Source of the DNA: an uncultured Lysobacteraceae bacterium
GTDB taxonomy: Bacteria > Pseudomonadota > Gammaproteobacteria > Xanthomonadales > Xanthomonadaceae
NCBI GenBank assembly: GCA_946886995.1
Contig: CAMPJU010000121.1
Span: 1 to 5,153 of the forward strand
Reading direction: 5' to 3'
Length of the DNA: 5,153 nt
This document shows positions 1-5,153 of the stretch, piece after piece. Positions within the stretch are counted from its first letter, which is position 1; every line of letters begins with the position of its first letter. A program made the position numbers and the translations under genes. The notes beneath the pieces were generated by a model. It made no database searches and was not told the origin of the DNA. It worked only from the letters and a program-made list of their open reading frames with translations.

Positions 1-809
1 AGATCAAGCAGGGCAAGAACGAGCTGTACCTCAAGGACGACGCGGCGCTCGATGCATACCTGGCAGGCAATGCCGTCGAGGGTGCGTCGCTGGTGCCGGC
101 CGAGGGCGAGCCGCCGATCGAGGGCGAGGCGCTGGAGCGCCTGCTGCTGGTCTATGCCCGGGCCCGCGAGGCGATCGCGCGCAACGCGCACCGCTACGAC
201 ACCGGCGTGCTCGAGTCGCTGATCGACTTCACCCCGCTCGATGCCGCCAGCCTGGCCGAGAACACCGACGAGCAGCACGAACTCGAGGCCCTGGAGAAAC
301 GCATCAACCGCACCGGCCTCGGCCGCCCGCGCTACACGCTGGAGCTGCAGGCGGGCAACGAGGAGCGCCCGGCCGCGTTGCTGGTCAACCGCAAGCACAT
401 GGGCGAGACGCTCACCCAGGTCCTGCCGATGTCGGTGTTCGAGCACGGCGAGCTGCGGCCCCTGCGCGACGCCGCGGCGGCGCTGCATGGTCTCGTCCGG
501 GAGGGCGCGAAGATCATCCGCGGCAATCGCGAGCAATCGGTCGACAGCTTCGCGCAGGCGCAGGCCTGGTTGCTGGAGGAAGCCAAGAAGGGCCGCCAGA
601 TCCAGCGCTTCAAGGGCCTGGGCGAAATGAACCCGGAGCAGCTGTGGGACACCACGGTCAACCCGGACACCCGCCGCCTGCTGCAGGTGCGGATCGAGGA
701 CGCGGTCGCTGCGGACCAGATCTTCAGCTGCCTGATGGGCGACGTGGTCGAACCACGTCGCGAGTTCATCGAGAGCAACGCGCTGAAGGTGGCGAACCTC
801 GACGTCTGA
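1..809 (+). CDS. gyrB: DNA gyrase subunit B, C-terminal part (5' truncated by window edge)
   Basis: This is the ATPase subunit of DNA gyrase, which with GyrA introduces negative supercoils. The reading frame is open from base 3 to the TGA at 807-809, giving 268 visible residues of a protein usually near 800. The first visible residues ([13 protein letters not shown]) match the end of the Toprim catalytic region. Residues of roughly 30-200 correspond to the extra domain inserted in the Toprim region of gammaproteobacterial GyrB, so this is the long form. The conserved block [15 protein letters not shown] lies at about visible residues 201-215, followed by the GyrA-contacting tail with [19 protein letters not shown] and the terminal [10 protein letters not shown]. 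The ATPase half, the true start and the promoter lie outside the window. No terminator follows and the next gene starts 19 bases later, so read-through is likely. ParE is unlikely because it lacks the long insertion. Confidence 0.97.
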   Translation, partial: IKQGKNELYLKDDAALDAYLAGNAVEGASLVPAEGEPPIEGEALERLLLVYARAREAIARNAHRYDTGVLESLIDFTPLDAASLAENTDEQHELEALEKRINRTGLGRPRYTLELQAGNEERPAALLVNRKHMGETLTQVLPMSVFEHGELRPLRDAAAALHGLVREGAKIIRGNREQSVDSFAQAQAWLLEEAKKGRQIQRFKGLGEMNPEQLWDTTVNPDTRRLLQVRIEDAVAADQIFSCLMGDVVEPRREFIESNALKVANLDV

Positions 810-811
810 AC

Positions 812-817
812 AGGAGG
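812..817 (+). promoter_or_regulatory. Shine-Dalgarno site for the CPBP protease gene
   Basis: A perfect AGGAGG lies in the 19-base gap between gyrB and the next gene, 11 bases before the ATG at 829. The spacing is slightly long, but no better in-frame start exists before the first membrane segment, so this site decides the start. It also suggests that the gene can be translated efficiently from a gyrB read-through transcript. Confidence 0.75.
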
Positions 818-828
818 GAAGCCCGGGA

Positions 829-1656
829 ATGGAAGCCAGCGACACGATCCACGAGACGATCCACGACGCAGCCATCGACCGGTCGGCCGCGGACCGCGCG
901 GCACCCGGGGGCGCATTGCCGAAACGCGCCGCATCGCCGCTGGGCGCTTTCGTGTTCGACGCGTGCATGGGCATCGTGCTGATGCTCGCGATCAGCGTGG
1001 CTGTCGGGGTGGCCTGGGGCATCGCGAACGGCGTCGCCGGCAATGGCACCGCCACCCTGGCGATGGACACCATGTCGCTGCTCTGGATGACTGCGCTGGG
1101 CACCGGCGGCGCGGCCGTCATCGTGTACCTCTGGCGGCGCCGCGCGACCCCGGCCGAGCGCGCCGCGTCGCTCGCGGCCGCGCGACGCCCCGGGACCTGG
1201 GGCTGGGCGGCGCTGGTCGCCGGCGCGGTGTTCCTCGCCACGAGCGCCGCGCAGTGGCTGATGGGGCAGGGCGGCATCCAGGCCGAGCCCACCAACGTGC
1301 AGGTCATCCAGGAGGGACTGGCGCTTAGCCCGGTCCAGGTCCTGCTGTTCGCGGTCGTGGTGGCGCCGGTCTACGAGGAGCTGTTCTTCCGCCGCGTGCT
1401 GTTCGGGCGCCTGTGGGCCGCCGGCAAGCCGTGGCTCGGCATCATCCTGAGCAGCGCGGTGTTCGCGCTGATGCACGAGGTCCCCGGCGTCGGCGGCAAT
1501 CCGCTGGAGGCGACCCTCCTGCTGTGGCTGGTCTACGGCGCGATGGGCGCGGCCTTCGCCTGGGTCTACTGGAAGACCGGCACGCTGTGGGCGGCGATCG
1601 GTGCCCACGCCCTCAACAACCTCGTGTCATGCCTGATCTTGTTCGCCACCACCTGA
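829..1656 (+). CDS. CPBP family (Rce1/CAAX-like) intramembrane metalloprotease
   Basis: This is a predicted polytopic inner-membrane metal-dependent protease of the CPBP/Abi family (Pfam PF02517, the Rce1-like fold). The 275 residues contain all three family motifs. The glutamate pair with arginine is EELFFR (E183, E184, R188), the second motif is FALMH (F212, H216), and the third is HALNN (H260, N264). E184, H216 and H260 are the likely metal or water-activating residues by family analogy. A soluble N-terminus of about 40 residues, acidic at first and then mixed, precedes hydrophobic segments near 44-66, 84-101, 124-144, 166-181, 202-216, 227-248 and 252-273. The length is normal for the family. 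Bacterial members act in very different contexts, including bacteriocin immunity and peptide maturation, so the substrate cannot be called. The start at 829 is supported by AGGAGG upstream. The location directly behind gyrB suggests co-transcription. Confidence 0.93.
   Translation: MEASDTIHETIHDAAIDRSAADRAAPGGALPKRAASPLGAFVFDACMGIVLMLAISVAVGVAWGIANGVAGNGTATLAMDTMSLLWMTALGTGGAAVIVYLWRRRATPAERAASLAAARRPGTWGWAALVAGAVFLATSAAQWLMGQGGIQAEPTNVQVIQEGLALSPVQVLLFAVVVAPVYEELFFRRVLFGRLWAAGKPWLGIILSSAVFALMHEVPGVGGNPLEATLLLWLVYGAMGAAFAWVYWKTGTLWAAIGAHALNNLVSCLILFATT
844..867 (+). repeat. 12-bp in-frame tandem duplication in the CPBP N-terminus
   Basis: Two adjacent copies of ACGATCCACGA(G/C), at 844-855 and 856-867, agree at 11 of 12 bases. 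They are in phase with the CPBP gene and encode TIHE followed by TIHD at residues 6-13. The repeat lies in the soluble N-terminal leader before the first membrane segment, where length changes are probably tolerated. It looks like a small slippage duplication. Confidence 0.8.
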
Positions 1657-1663
1657 CCGACGC

Positions 1664-1669
1664 TAGACT
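1664..1669 (+). promoter_or_regulatory. Weak -10-like box ahead of the transglutaminase-like gene
   Basis: TAGACT at 1664-1669 matches the sigma-70 -10 consensus at four of six positions and lies 8 bases after the CPBP stop. The best upstream partner is TTGTTC at 1639-1644, with only three of six matches and a 19-base spacer, so the promoter is weak if real. Initiation would fall near 1676, inside the adjacent inverted repeat. Chance occurrence is quite possible. Confidence 0.25.
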
Positions 1670-1670
1670 C

Positions 1671-1693
1671 CCCGCGGGGATGCATTCCGCGGG
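1671..1693 (+). promoter_or_regulatory. Perfect GC inverted repeat in the gap before the transglutaminase-like gene
   Basis: CCCGCGG at 1671-1677 is the exact inverted complement of CCGCGGG at 1687-1693. As RNA, two G-U pairs extend the stem inward and leave the loop ATGCA at 1680-1684. No T run follows, so it is not a standard intrinsic terminator. It could be an intercistronic hairpin that modulates read-through from the CPBP gene, or a DNA operator. It ends 10 bases before the AGGGG ribosome-binding sequence at 1704-1708, three bases from the ATG. The repeat itself is certain; its function is not. Confidence 0.5.
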
Positions 1694-1711
1694 AACTCGA
1701 CCCAGGGGACC

Positions 1712-3289
1712 ATGAAGAAGACGCAGCTGTACCTGCTGGCGCTGGTGATCGCGGCGCTGGCGCTCACCGCGATCGTCTACAAGTGGCGGGTGCTGCAGTT
1801 CCCGCTGCACGCCGAGTCGCAGGTCGAGGTCTGGACCCTGCAGGCACGCATCGGCTACGTGCCGGAGCAGGGCGCCAATCGGGTGACGCTGCTGGTGCCC
1901 GGCGACACGCCCGGCTGGAGCGTTCTCGACGAGCGCTTCGTCGCGCGACGGCATTCCCGCCTGGAAGACAGCGGCCCGGACGGCCGCGAGATCGAATGGT
2001 CCACGCGCCGTGCCGACGGCGAGCAGGCGCTGTACTACCGCGCGACGGTCGTGCGCGCGGTGCCCGCCGCGAACCCGCTGCTGCTGCTGCCGGAACAACC
2101 CGCGCTCATCCCGCACCTCGAGGAACCGTACGGCACCGCCGCGCGCGCGGTCCTCGACGAGGTCAGCGAGGAGACCGCGGACATCGAGACGTTCTCGCGG
2201 GAACTCGTGCGCCGGTTCCACGCCGAGAACCCCGGCGAAGACGTCAGCCTGCTCGCCGACATGGCCGAGGACGAGCGTGGACGGGTCGCCTTCATCGCGA
2301 GCCTGCTGGCGATCCGCAACATCAACGCGCGGCCCGTGCATGGCATGCAGCTCGACCCCGAGGCGGGCGCCGGCGAGTTGCGCCCGTGGCTCGCGGTGCA
2401 GGACGAGGCGCGGCGCTGGTTCCTCGTCGACCCGCGCAACGACGCCGCCGGCTGGCCGCCGAACTTCTTCCTCTGGAGCGTCAGCGGCAAGCCACTGGCG
2501 ACGGTCGAGGACAACGAGGCCGCGACGCTGGAAATCAGCGGCAGCCGCAACATGGCCGACGCGATCGCGATCGCCGAGCGCCGGCTCGAGGTGCGCGATG
2601 CCGACCTCGTGCGCTTCTCGCTCCTCGGCCTGCCGCTGCAGGCGCAGCAGACCTACGCGATCCTGCTGATGGTGCCGGTCGGCGCCTTCATCATGCTGCT
2701 GCTGCGCAACCTGGTCGGGCTGAAGACGTTCGGCACCTTCATGCCGGTGCTGATCGCGCTGGCGTTCCGCGACACCGGGCTGCCCGCCGGCATCGCGCTG
2801 TTCGTGCTGGTGGTCGGCGCCGGCCTGCTCGCGCGCTTCTACCTGGAGCGATTGCGGCTGCTGCTGGTGCCGCGGCTGACCGCGATCCTGATCCTGGTGG
2901 TGCTGATGATGGCGATGGTCAGCGTGCTGTCCACCCGCATGGAGCTGGAGGTCGGCCTGTCGGTCGCGCTGTTCCCGATGGTGATCATGGCGATGACCAT
3001 CGAACGCATGTCCGTGGCGTGGGACGAGCGGGGCGGTGCCACCGCCATGCGCGAGGGCATCGGCACGCTGCTGGTGGCCGCGCTCGCCTACCTGGTGATG
3101 AGCTGGCCGTGGCTGGAGCGCTTCGTGTTCGTGTTCCCGGAGTTCCTGCTGCTGCTGCTCGCCGGCTGCCTGCTGCTCGGACGCTATTCCGGCTATCGCC
3201 TGACGGAGCTCTACCGCTTCCGCGTGCTGGCCCGCGAACGCGAGGCGGACCCCGACCCGATCACCCCGCCGCCAGCCGCCAAGGTCTAG
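1712..3289 (+). CDS. Inactive transglutaminase fused to a seven-helix membrane domain (RloB-like)
   Basis: This 525-residue protein has an N-terminal membrane anchor (about 6-22) and a soluble, presumably periplasmic domain (about 30-310). A hydrophobic C-terminal half has segments near 315-332, 337-353, 358-376, 388-406, 413-430, 448-465 and 473-490. That layout matches the families called inactive transglutaminase (Transglut_i_TM) and 7TM_transglut. The transglutaminase fold is recognisable at 190-245 (IASLLAIRNINARPVHG, then RPWLAVQ and WFLVDPRN). Only the third member of a Cys-His-Asp triad survives, as D240. R224 stands where the His is expected, and the only cysteine in the protein is C486, in the last helix. 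The domain is therefore probably a non-catalytic binding module. The ATP-grasp gene follows after four bases, so the two should form one translational unit. The C-terminus is cytosolic-looking and proline-rich (PDPITPPPAAKV). I recall the label RloB, an osmotic-stress-tolerance membrane protein, for this family. Transport or signalling is inferred only. Confidence 0.92.
   Translation: MKKTQLYLLALVIAALALTAIVYKWRVLQFPLHAESQVEVWTLQARIGYVPEQGANRVTLLVPGDTPGWSVLDERFVARRHSRLEDSGPDGREIEWSTRRADGEQALYYRATVVRAVPAANPLLLLPEQPALIPHLEEPYGTAARAVLDEVSEETADIETFSRELVRRFHAENPGEDVSLLADMAEDERGRVAFIASLLAIRNINARPVHGMQLDPEAGAGELRPWLAVQDEARRWFLVDPRNDAAGWPPNFFLWSVSGKPLATVEDNEAATLEISGSRNMADAIAIAERRLEVRDADLVRFSLLGLPLQAQQTYAILLMVPVGAFIMLLLRNLVGLKTFGTFMPVLIALAFRDTGLPAGIALFVLVVGAGLLARFYLERLRLLLVPRLTAILILVVLMMAMVSVLSTRMELEVGLSVALFPMVIMAMTIERMSVAWDERGGATAMREGIGTLLVAALAYLVMSWPWLERFVFVFPEFLLLLLAGCLLLGRYSGYRLTELYRFRVLAREREADPDPITPPPAAKV
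3281..3284 (+). promoter_or_regulatory. Shine-Dalgarno-like site for the ATP-grasp gene, inside the preceding gene
   Basis: AAGG lies within the last codons of the transglutaminase-like gene, 9 bases before the GTG at 3294. The site is modest and the start codon is the weaker GTG. With a four-base intergenic gap, ribosomes finishing the upstream gene could restart here, which would tie the amounts of the two proteins together. The start is also supported by family-like sequence (LGINRRNAGYVLQYNPRR) beginning at residue 17. Confidence 0.45.
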
Positions 3290-3293
3290 CCGC

Positions 3294-4262
3294 GTGCTCA
3301 ACCCGCTCGCCATTGCACGCAGGCTCGACGCCATCGGGTTGCTGGGCATCAACCGGCGCAATGCCGGCTACGTGCTGCAGTACAACCCGCGACGCAACTA
3401 TCCGCGCGTCGACGACAAGCTGCTGACCAAGAAGCTGGCGATCGCCGCGGGGCTGCCCGTGCCGGACCTGTACGCCGTGGTGCGCGAGGAGCACGAGATC
3501 GGCGAACTGCACGCGCGGCTCGAGGGCTGCACCGAGGGCTTCGTGGTCAAGCCGGCGCACGGCTCCGGCGGTGACGGCATCCTGGTGGTCACCGGCCGCA
3601 AGGGCGATCGTTATCGCCGCAGCAGCGGCAACCTGATGCCGCGTGGCGAGTTCGACCACCATCTCTCCAACGGCCTGTCGGGCCTGTACTCGCTGGGCGG
3701 CCAGCCCGACCACCTGCTGGTCGAGTACCGCGTGCAGTTCGACCCCGTGTTCGAGAACGTCAGCTACAAGGGCGTGCCCGACATCCGCATCATCGTGTTC
3801 CTGGGCGTGCCCGTGATGGCCATGATCCGCCTGCCCACCCGCCAGTCCGATGGCAAGGCGAACCTGCACCAGGGTGCGATCGGCGTCGGCATCGACCTGC
3901 CCACCGGGACGACGCGGCGCGGCGTGTTCGGCACGGAGGTGGTGCGCGAGCACCCCGATACCGAACACCCGCTGGTGGGCCTGGCGATCCCGCACTGGGA
4001 CGATCTCCTGGAGATGTCGGCGCGGTGCTGCGACCTGGCGGGCCTGGGCTACATCGGCGTCGACTTCGTGCTCGACCGCGAGCGCGGGCCGCTGATCCTC
4101 GAATTGAACGCGCGGCCGGGCCTGGCGATCCAGATCGCGAACGGCAACGGGCTGCTGCACCGGCTGCGCACCGTGGAGGCCCTGCGCGACGGCCGCGGAC
4201 TGCCCGCGACGGCGGCGGAGCGGGCGGCCTTCGCGCGCGCGGAGTTTCCGACCCTGGGGTGA
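3294..4262 (+). CDS. ATP-grasp alpha-L-glutamate ligase-like protein (RimK-related, RloC-like)
   Basis: This is a predicted cytosolic ATP-dependent carboxylate-amine ligase, which would join an amino acid or peptide to an acceptor through an acyl-phosphate. The 322 residues match the group annotated as alpha-L-glutamate ligase homologues (ATPgrasp_ST in Pfam). The N-terminal signature GINRRNAGYVLQYNPR (18-33) is followed by VDDKLLTKKLA (39-49). The ATP-binding lysine and glycine loop is K86-PAHGSGGDG (86-95). Further conserved elements are the hinge-type E144, DIRI (163-166), GKANLHQGAIG (187-197), D257 in IGVDFVL, and the metal-binding E270-L-N272-A-R. All expected ATP-grasp residues appear intact, so the enzyme should be active. 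It starts at GTG four bases after the transglutaminase-like gene. The pairing suggests the ligase product is handled by the membrane partner. The acceptor is unknown, and the glutamate specificity in the name is inherited from RimK and not shown here. Confidence 0.94.
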   Translation: MLNPLAIARRLDAIGLLGINRRNAGYVLQYNPRRNYPRVDDKLLTKKLAIAAGLPVPDLYAVVREEHEIGELHARLEGCTEGFVVKPAHGSGGDGILVVTGRKGDRYRRSSGNLMPRGEFDHHLSNGLSGLYSLGGQPDHLLVEYRVQFDPVFENVSYKGVPDIRIIVFLGVPVMAMIRLPTRQSDGKANLHQGAIGVGIDLPTGTTRRGVFGTEVVREHPDTEHPLVGLAIPHWDDLLEMSARCCDLAGLGYIGVDFVLDRERGPLILELNARPGLAIQIANGNGLLHRLRTVEALRDGRGLPATAAERAAFARAEFPTLG

Positions 4263-4371
4263 TCCCGCCGGGCGCCGCCCATGGCGCGCACATAAATTGG
4301 GGTTGACGCGGCCTTCAATGGGCCGGGGGCAAGAATGCAGGCCCCCACATGCTTCGGAAGGACCCTCCCCC
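4263..4371 (+). promoter_or_regulatory. Intergenic control region ahead of the M48 lipoprotein gene
   Basis: This 109-base gap holds short GC hairpin potential after the ATP-grasp stop (GCGCC at 4272-4276 with GGCGC at 4283-4287), but no T tract, so termination is doubtful. An AT-rich island, ATAAATT (4292-4298), precedes TTGACG (4303-4308), a five-of-six match to the -35 consensus. The best -10 candidate, AAGAAT (4331-4336), is 22 bases further on, which is too far for a standard sigma-70 promoter. A second inverted repeat pairs GGGGGC (4325-4330) with GCCCCC (4341-4346) around a 10-base loop that contains AAGAAT. The region probably carries the M48 promoter, but the exact elements are uncertain. 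Confidence 0.4.
4356..4362 (+). promoter_or_regulatory. Shine-Dalgarno site for the M48 protease gene
   Basis: GGAAGGA lies 9 bases before the ATG at 4372, an ideal spacing. It selects this ATG over the one at 4335, which is in a different frame and would give a shadow protein with no recognisable features. Confidence 0.7.
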
Positions 4372-5153
4372 ATGCGCGCCCTGAAGCCCCTGCTGCTGTC
4401 CGTCGCCATCACCTGCGGCGTGGCCGCCTGCGCCACCACCACGTCCCCGACCGGTCGGACCCAGTACGTCGGTGCCGTCTCACAGGCCGAACTGAACCAG
4501 CTCGGGGCCCGGGCATTCGCCGAACTCAAGGCCCAGAAGCAGCTGGCCGGCGGCAGCCAGCAGTCGTACGTTCGCTGCGTAGTGAATGCAGTTGTCGGCC
4601 AGTTGCCGGCCGATTGGCGACAGATGGGATGGGAGAGCGCGGTTTTCGTCGATGGCGAGACCAATGCATTCGCGCTGCCCGGCGGCAAGGTCGGCGTCTA
4701 CACCGGGATCTTCGACGTGGCCCGCAACCAGGACCAGCTGGCCGGGGTGATCGCCCACGAGATCGGCCACGTGGTGTCCCGCCACCATGACGAGCGGATC
4801 ACCCGGCAGGCTGGCGCGCAGGGCGTGCTCGGCCTGGTCGGGGCGCTCCTCGGCGGCACCGGGTACGAGCAGCTCGCGGTGCAGGGTGGCGGCCTCCTCG
4901 CCCAGACCGGGTTCCTGCTGCCGGGCTCGCGGGCCCAGGAAACCGAAGCCGACGTCGTCGGCCAGCGGCTGATGGCGCAGGCCGGATTCGACCCGCGCGC
5001 CGCCGTGGGCCTTTGGGAAAACATGATCGCGGCGGGCGGATCGCGCCAGCCGGAATTCCTTTCCACGCACCCGGATCCGCGCGCACGCATCGACGAAATG
5101 CGCCAGCGCGCGGCCAGCCTGTTGCCGACCTACGAGCAGGCGCGCGCCGCCGG
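4372..5153 (+). CDS. M48 family zinc metalloprotease, lipoprotein (3' truncated by window edge)
   Basis: This is a predicted envelope zinc endopeptidase in the group of E. coli LoiP/YggG and related M48 lipoproteins that act in outer-membrane protein quality control. The 260 visible codons run off the right edge with no stop. The N-terminus is a lipoprotein signal: MRALK, a hydrophobic stretch, then VAAC with C20 as the likely lipidated cysteine. Alanine at +2 favours outer-membrane sorting. The conserved NAFALPGG is at 98-105. The zinc motif is H129-E130-I-G-H133, and the third ligand is likely E190 in E190-TEA-D194, after the SRAQ typical of the family. STHPDP lies at 231-236. A glycine-rich hydrophobic stretch (about 150-183) separates the zinc motifs, as in relatives, and may contact the membrane. 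With all ligands present it should be active. BepA-like proteins carry TPR repeats further on; whether this one does lies beyond the window, though typical LoiP-sized members end near here. Confidence 0.94.
   Translation, partial: MRALKPLLLSVAITCGVAACATTTSPTGRTQYVGAVSQAELNQLGARAFAELKAQKQLAGGSQQSYVRCVVNAVVGQLPADWRQMGWESAVFVDGETNAFALPGGKVGVYTGIFDVARNQDQLAGVIAHEIGHVVSRHHDERITRQAGAQGVLGLVGALLGGTGYEQLAVQGGGLLAQTGFLLPGSRAQETEADVVGQRLMAQAGFDPRAAVGLWENMIAAGGSRQPEFLSTHPDPRARIDEMRQRAASLLPTYEQARAA

Noticed and set aside
3145..3178. Run of CTG codons resembling a trinucleotide repeat; a shorter one is near 2079-2090
   Set aside because: These are leucine codons, in a membrane helix at 3145-3178 and in a short leucine run of the soluble domain at 2079-2090. 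CTG is the preferred leucine codon here, so the repeat is a codon-usage effect.
1613..3361. Long minus-strand open frame of 582 codons opposite the transglutaminase-like gene
   Set aside because: It is rich in H, Q, R and A with no domain or membrane pattern, which is typical of the antisense of a GC-rich gene. The plus strand here has clear family motifs and ribosome-binding sites.
1783..3426. Plus-strand open frame of 547 codons in another frame over the transglutaminase-like gene
   Set aside because: It is made mainly of R, A, G and P, the usual product of an out-of-phase read of GC-rich codons. It runs across the real stop and into the next gene.
4272..4287. Possible intrinsic terminator after the ATP-grasp gene
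   Set aside because: The stem is only five pairs and no T tract follows, so it does not meet the pattern of a Rho-independent terminator.
3261..4688. Minus-strand open frame of 475 codons opposite the ATP-grasp and M48 genes
   Set aside because: It spans two well-supported plus-strand genes and an intergenic region, has low-complexity composition and no recognisable motif.
4335..4790. Alternative ATG and open frame ahead of the M48 gene
   Set aside because: It is out of frame with the lipoprotein signal and HEIGH motif, its product is arginine-rich with no family features, and the good Shine-Dalgarno site serves the ATG at 4372.

Overview
The window is bacterial, GC-rich (about 70% by spot counts, with G or C at most third codon positions) and densely coded. 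All five genes lie on the plus strand. The GyrB C-terminus has the long Toprim insertion of the gammaproteobacterial type and ends in a '[10 protein letters not shown]' tail. Together with the gene set, this suggests the Xanthomonadaceae (Lysobacter, Luteimonas, Xanthomonas and relatives). That placement is inferred from remembered family sequences, not from a search. In such genomes gyrB usually closes a dnaA-dnaN-recF-gyrB cluster, so the window is probably close to the chromosome origin, just downstream of it.

Layout: (1) 1-809, the 3' part of gyrB, cut by the left edge. (2) 829-1656, a polytopic CPBP/Rce1-type membrane metalloprotease with all three motifs intact, starting only 19 bases after gyrB behind a strong Shine-Dalgarno sequence. 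(3) 1657-1711, a 55-base gap with a perfect 7-bp GC inverted repeat and a weak promoter-like box. (4) 1712-3289, a membrane-anchored periplasmic transglutaminase-like domain without its catalytic Cys and His, followed by a bundle of about seven transmembrane helices. (5) 3294-4262, an ATP-grasp ligase related to RimK, four bases behind the previous stop. (6) 4263-4371, an intergenic region with a promoter-like box and hairpins. (7) 4372-5153, an M48 zinc metalloprotease lipoprotein, cut by the right edge.

The most interesting unit is the pair at 1712-4262. A cytosolic amidoligase-type ATP-grasp enzyme is tightly coupled to a membrane protein that carries a dead transglutaminase in the periplasm. 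Genome-context work on ATP-grasp amidoligases has described this pairing, usually with a RimB/retropepsin-like aspartic protease. It has been linked to osmotic-stress tolerance under the names RloA/RloB/RloC. The substrate is, as far as I know, unsettled. No retropepsin gene is present in this window. The flanking CPBP and M48 genes give the neighbourhood an envelope-proteolysis theme. A shared pathway is only inference, because the M48 gene is separated by 109 bases with its own apparent control region.

I see no RNA genes, CRISPR array, insertion sequence or prophage remnant.
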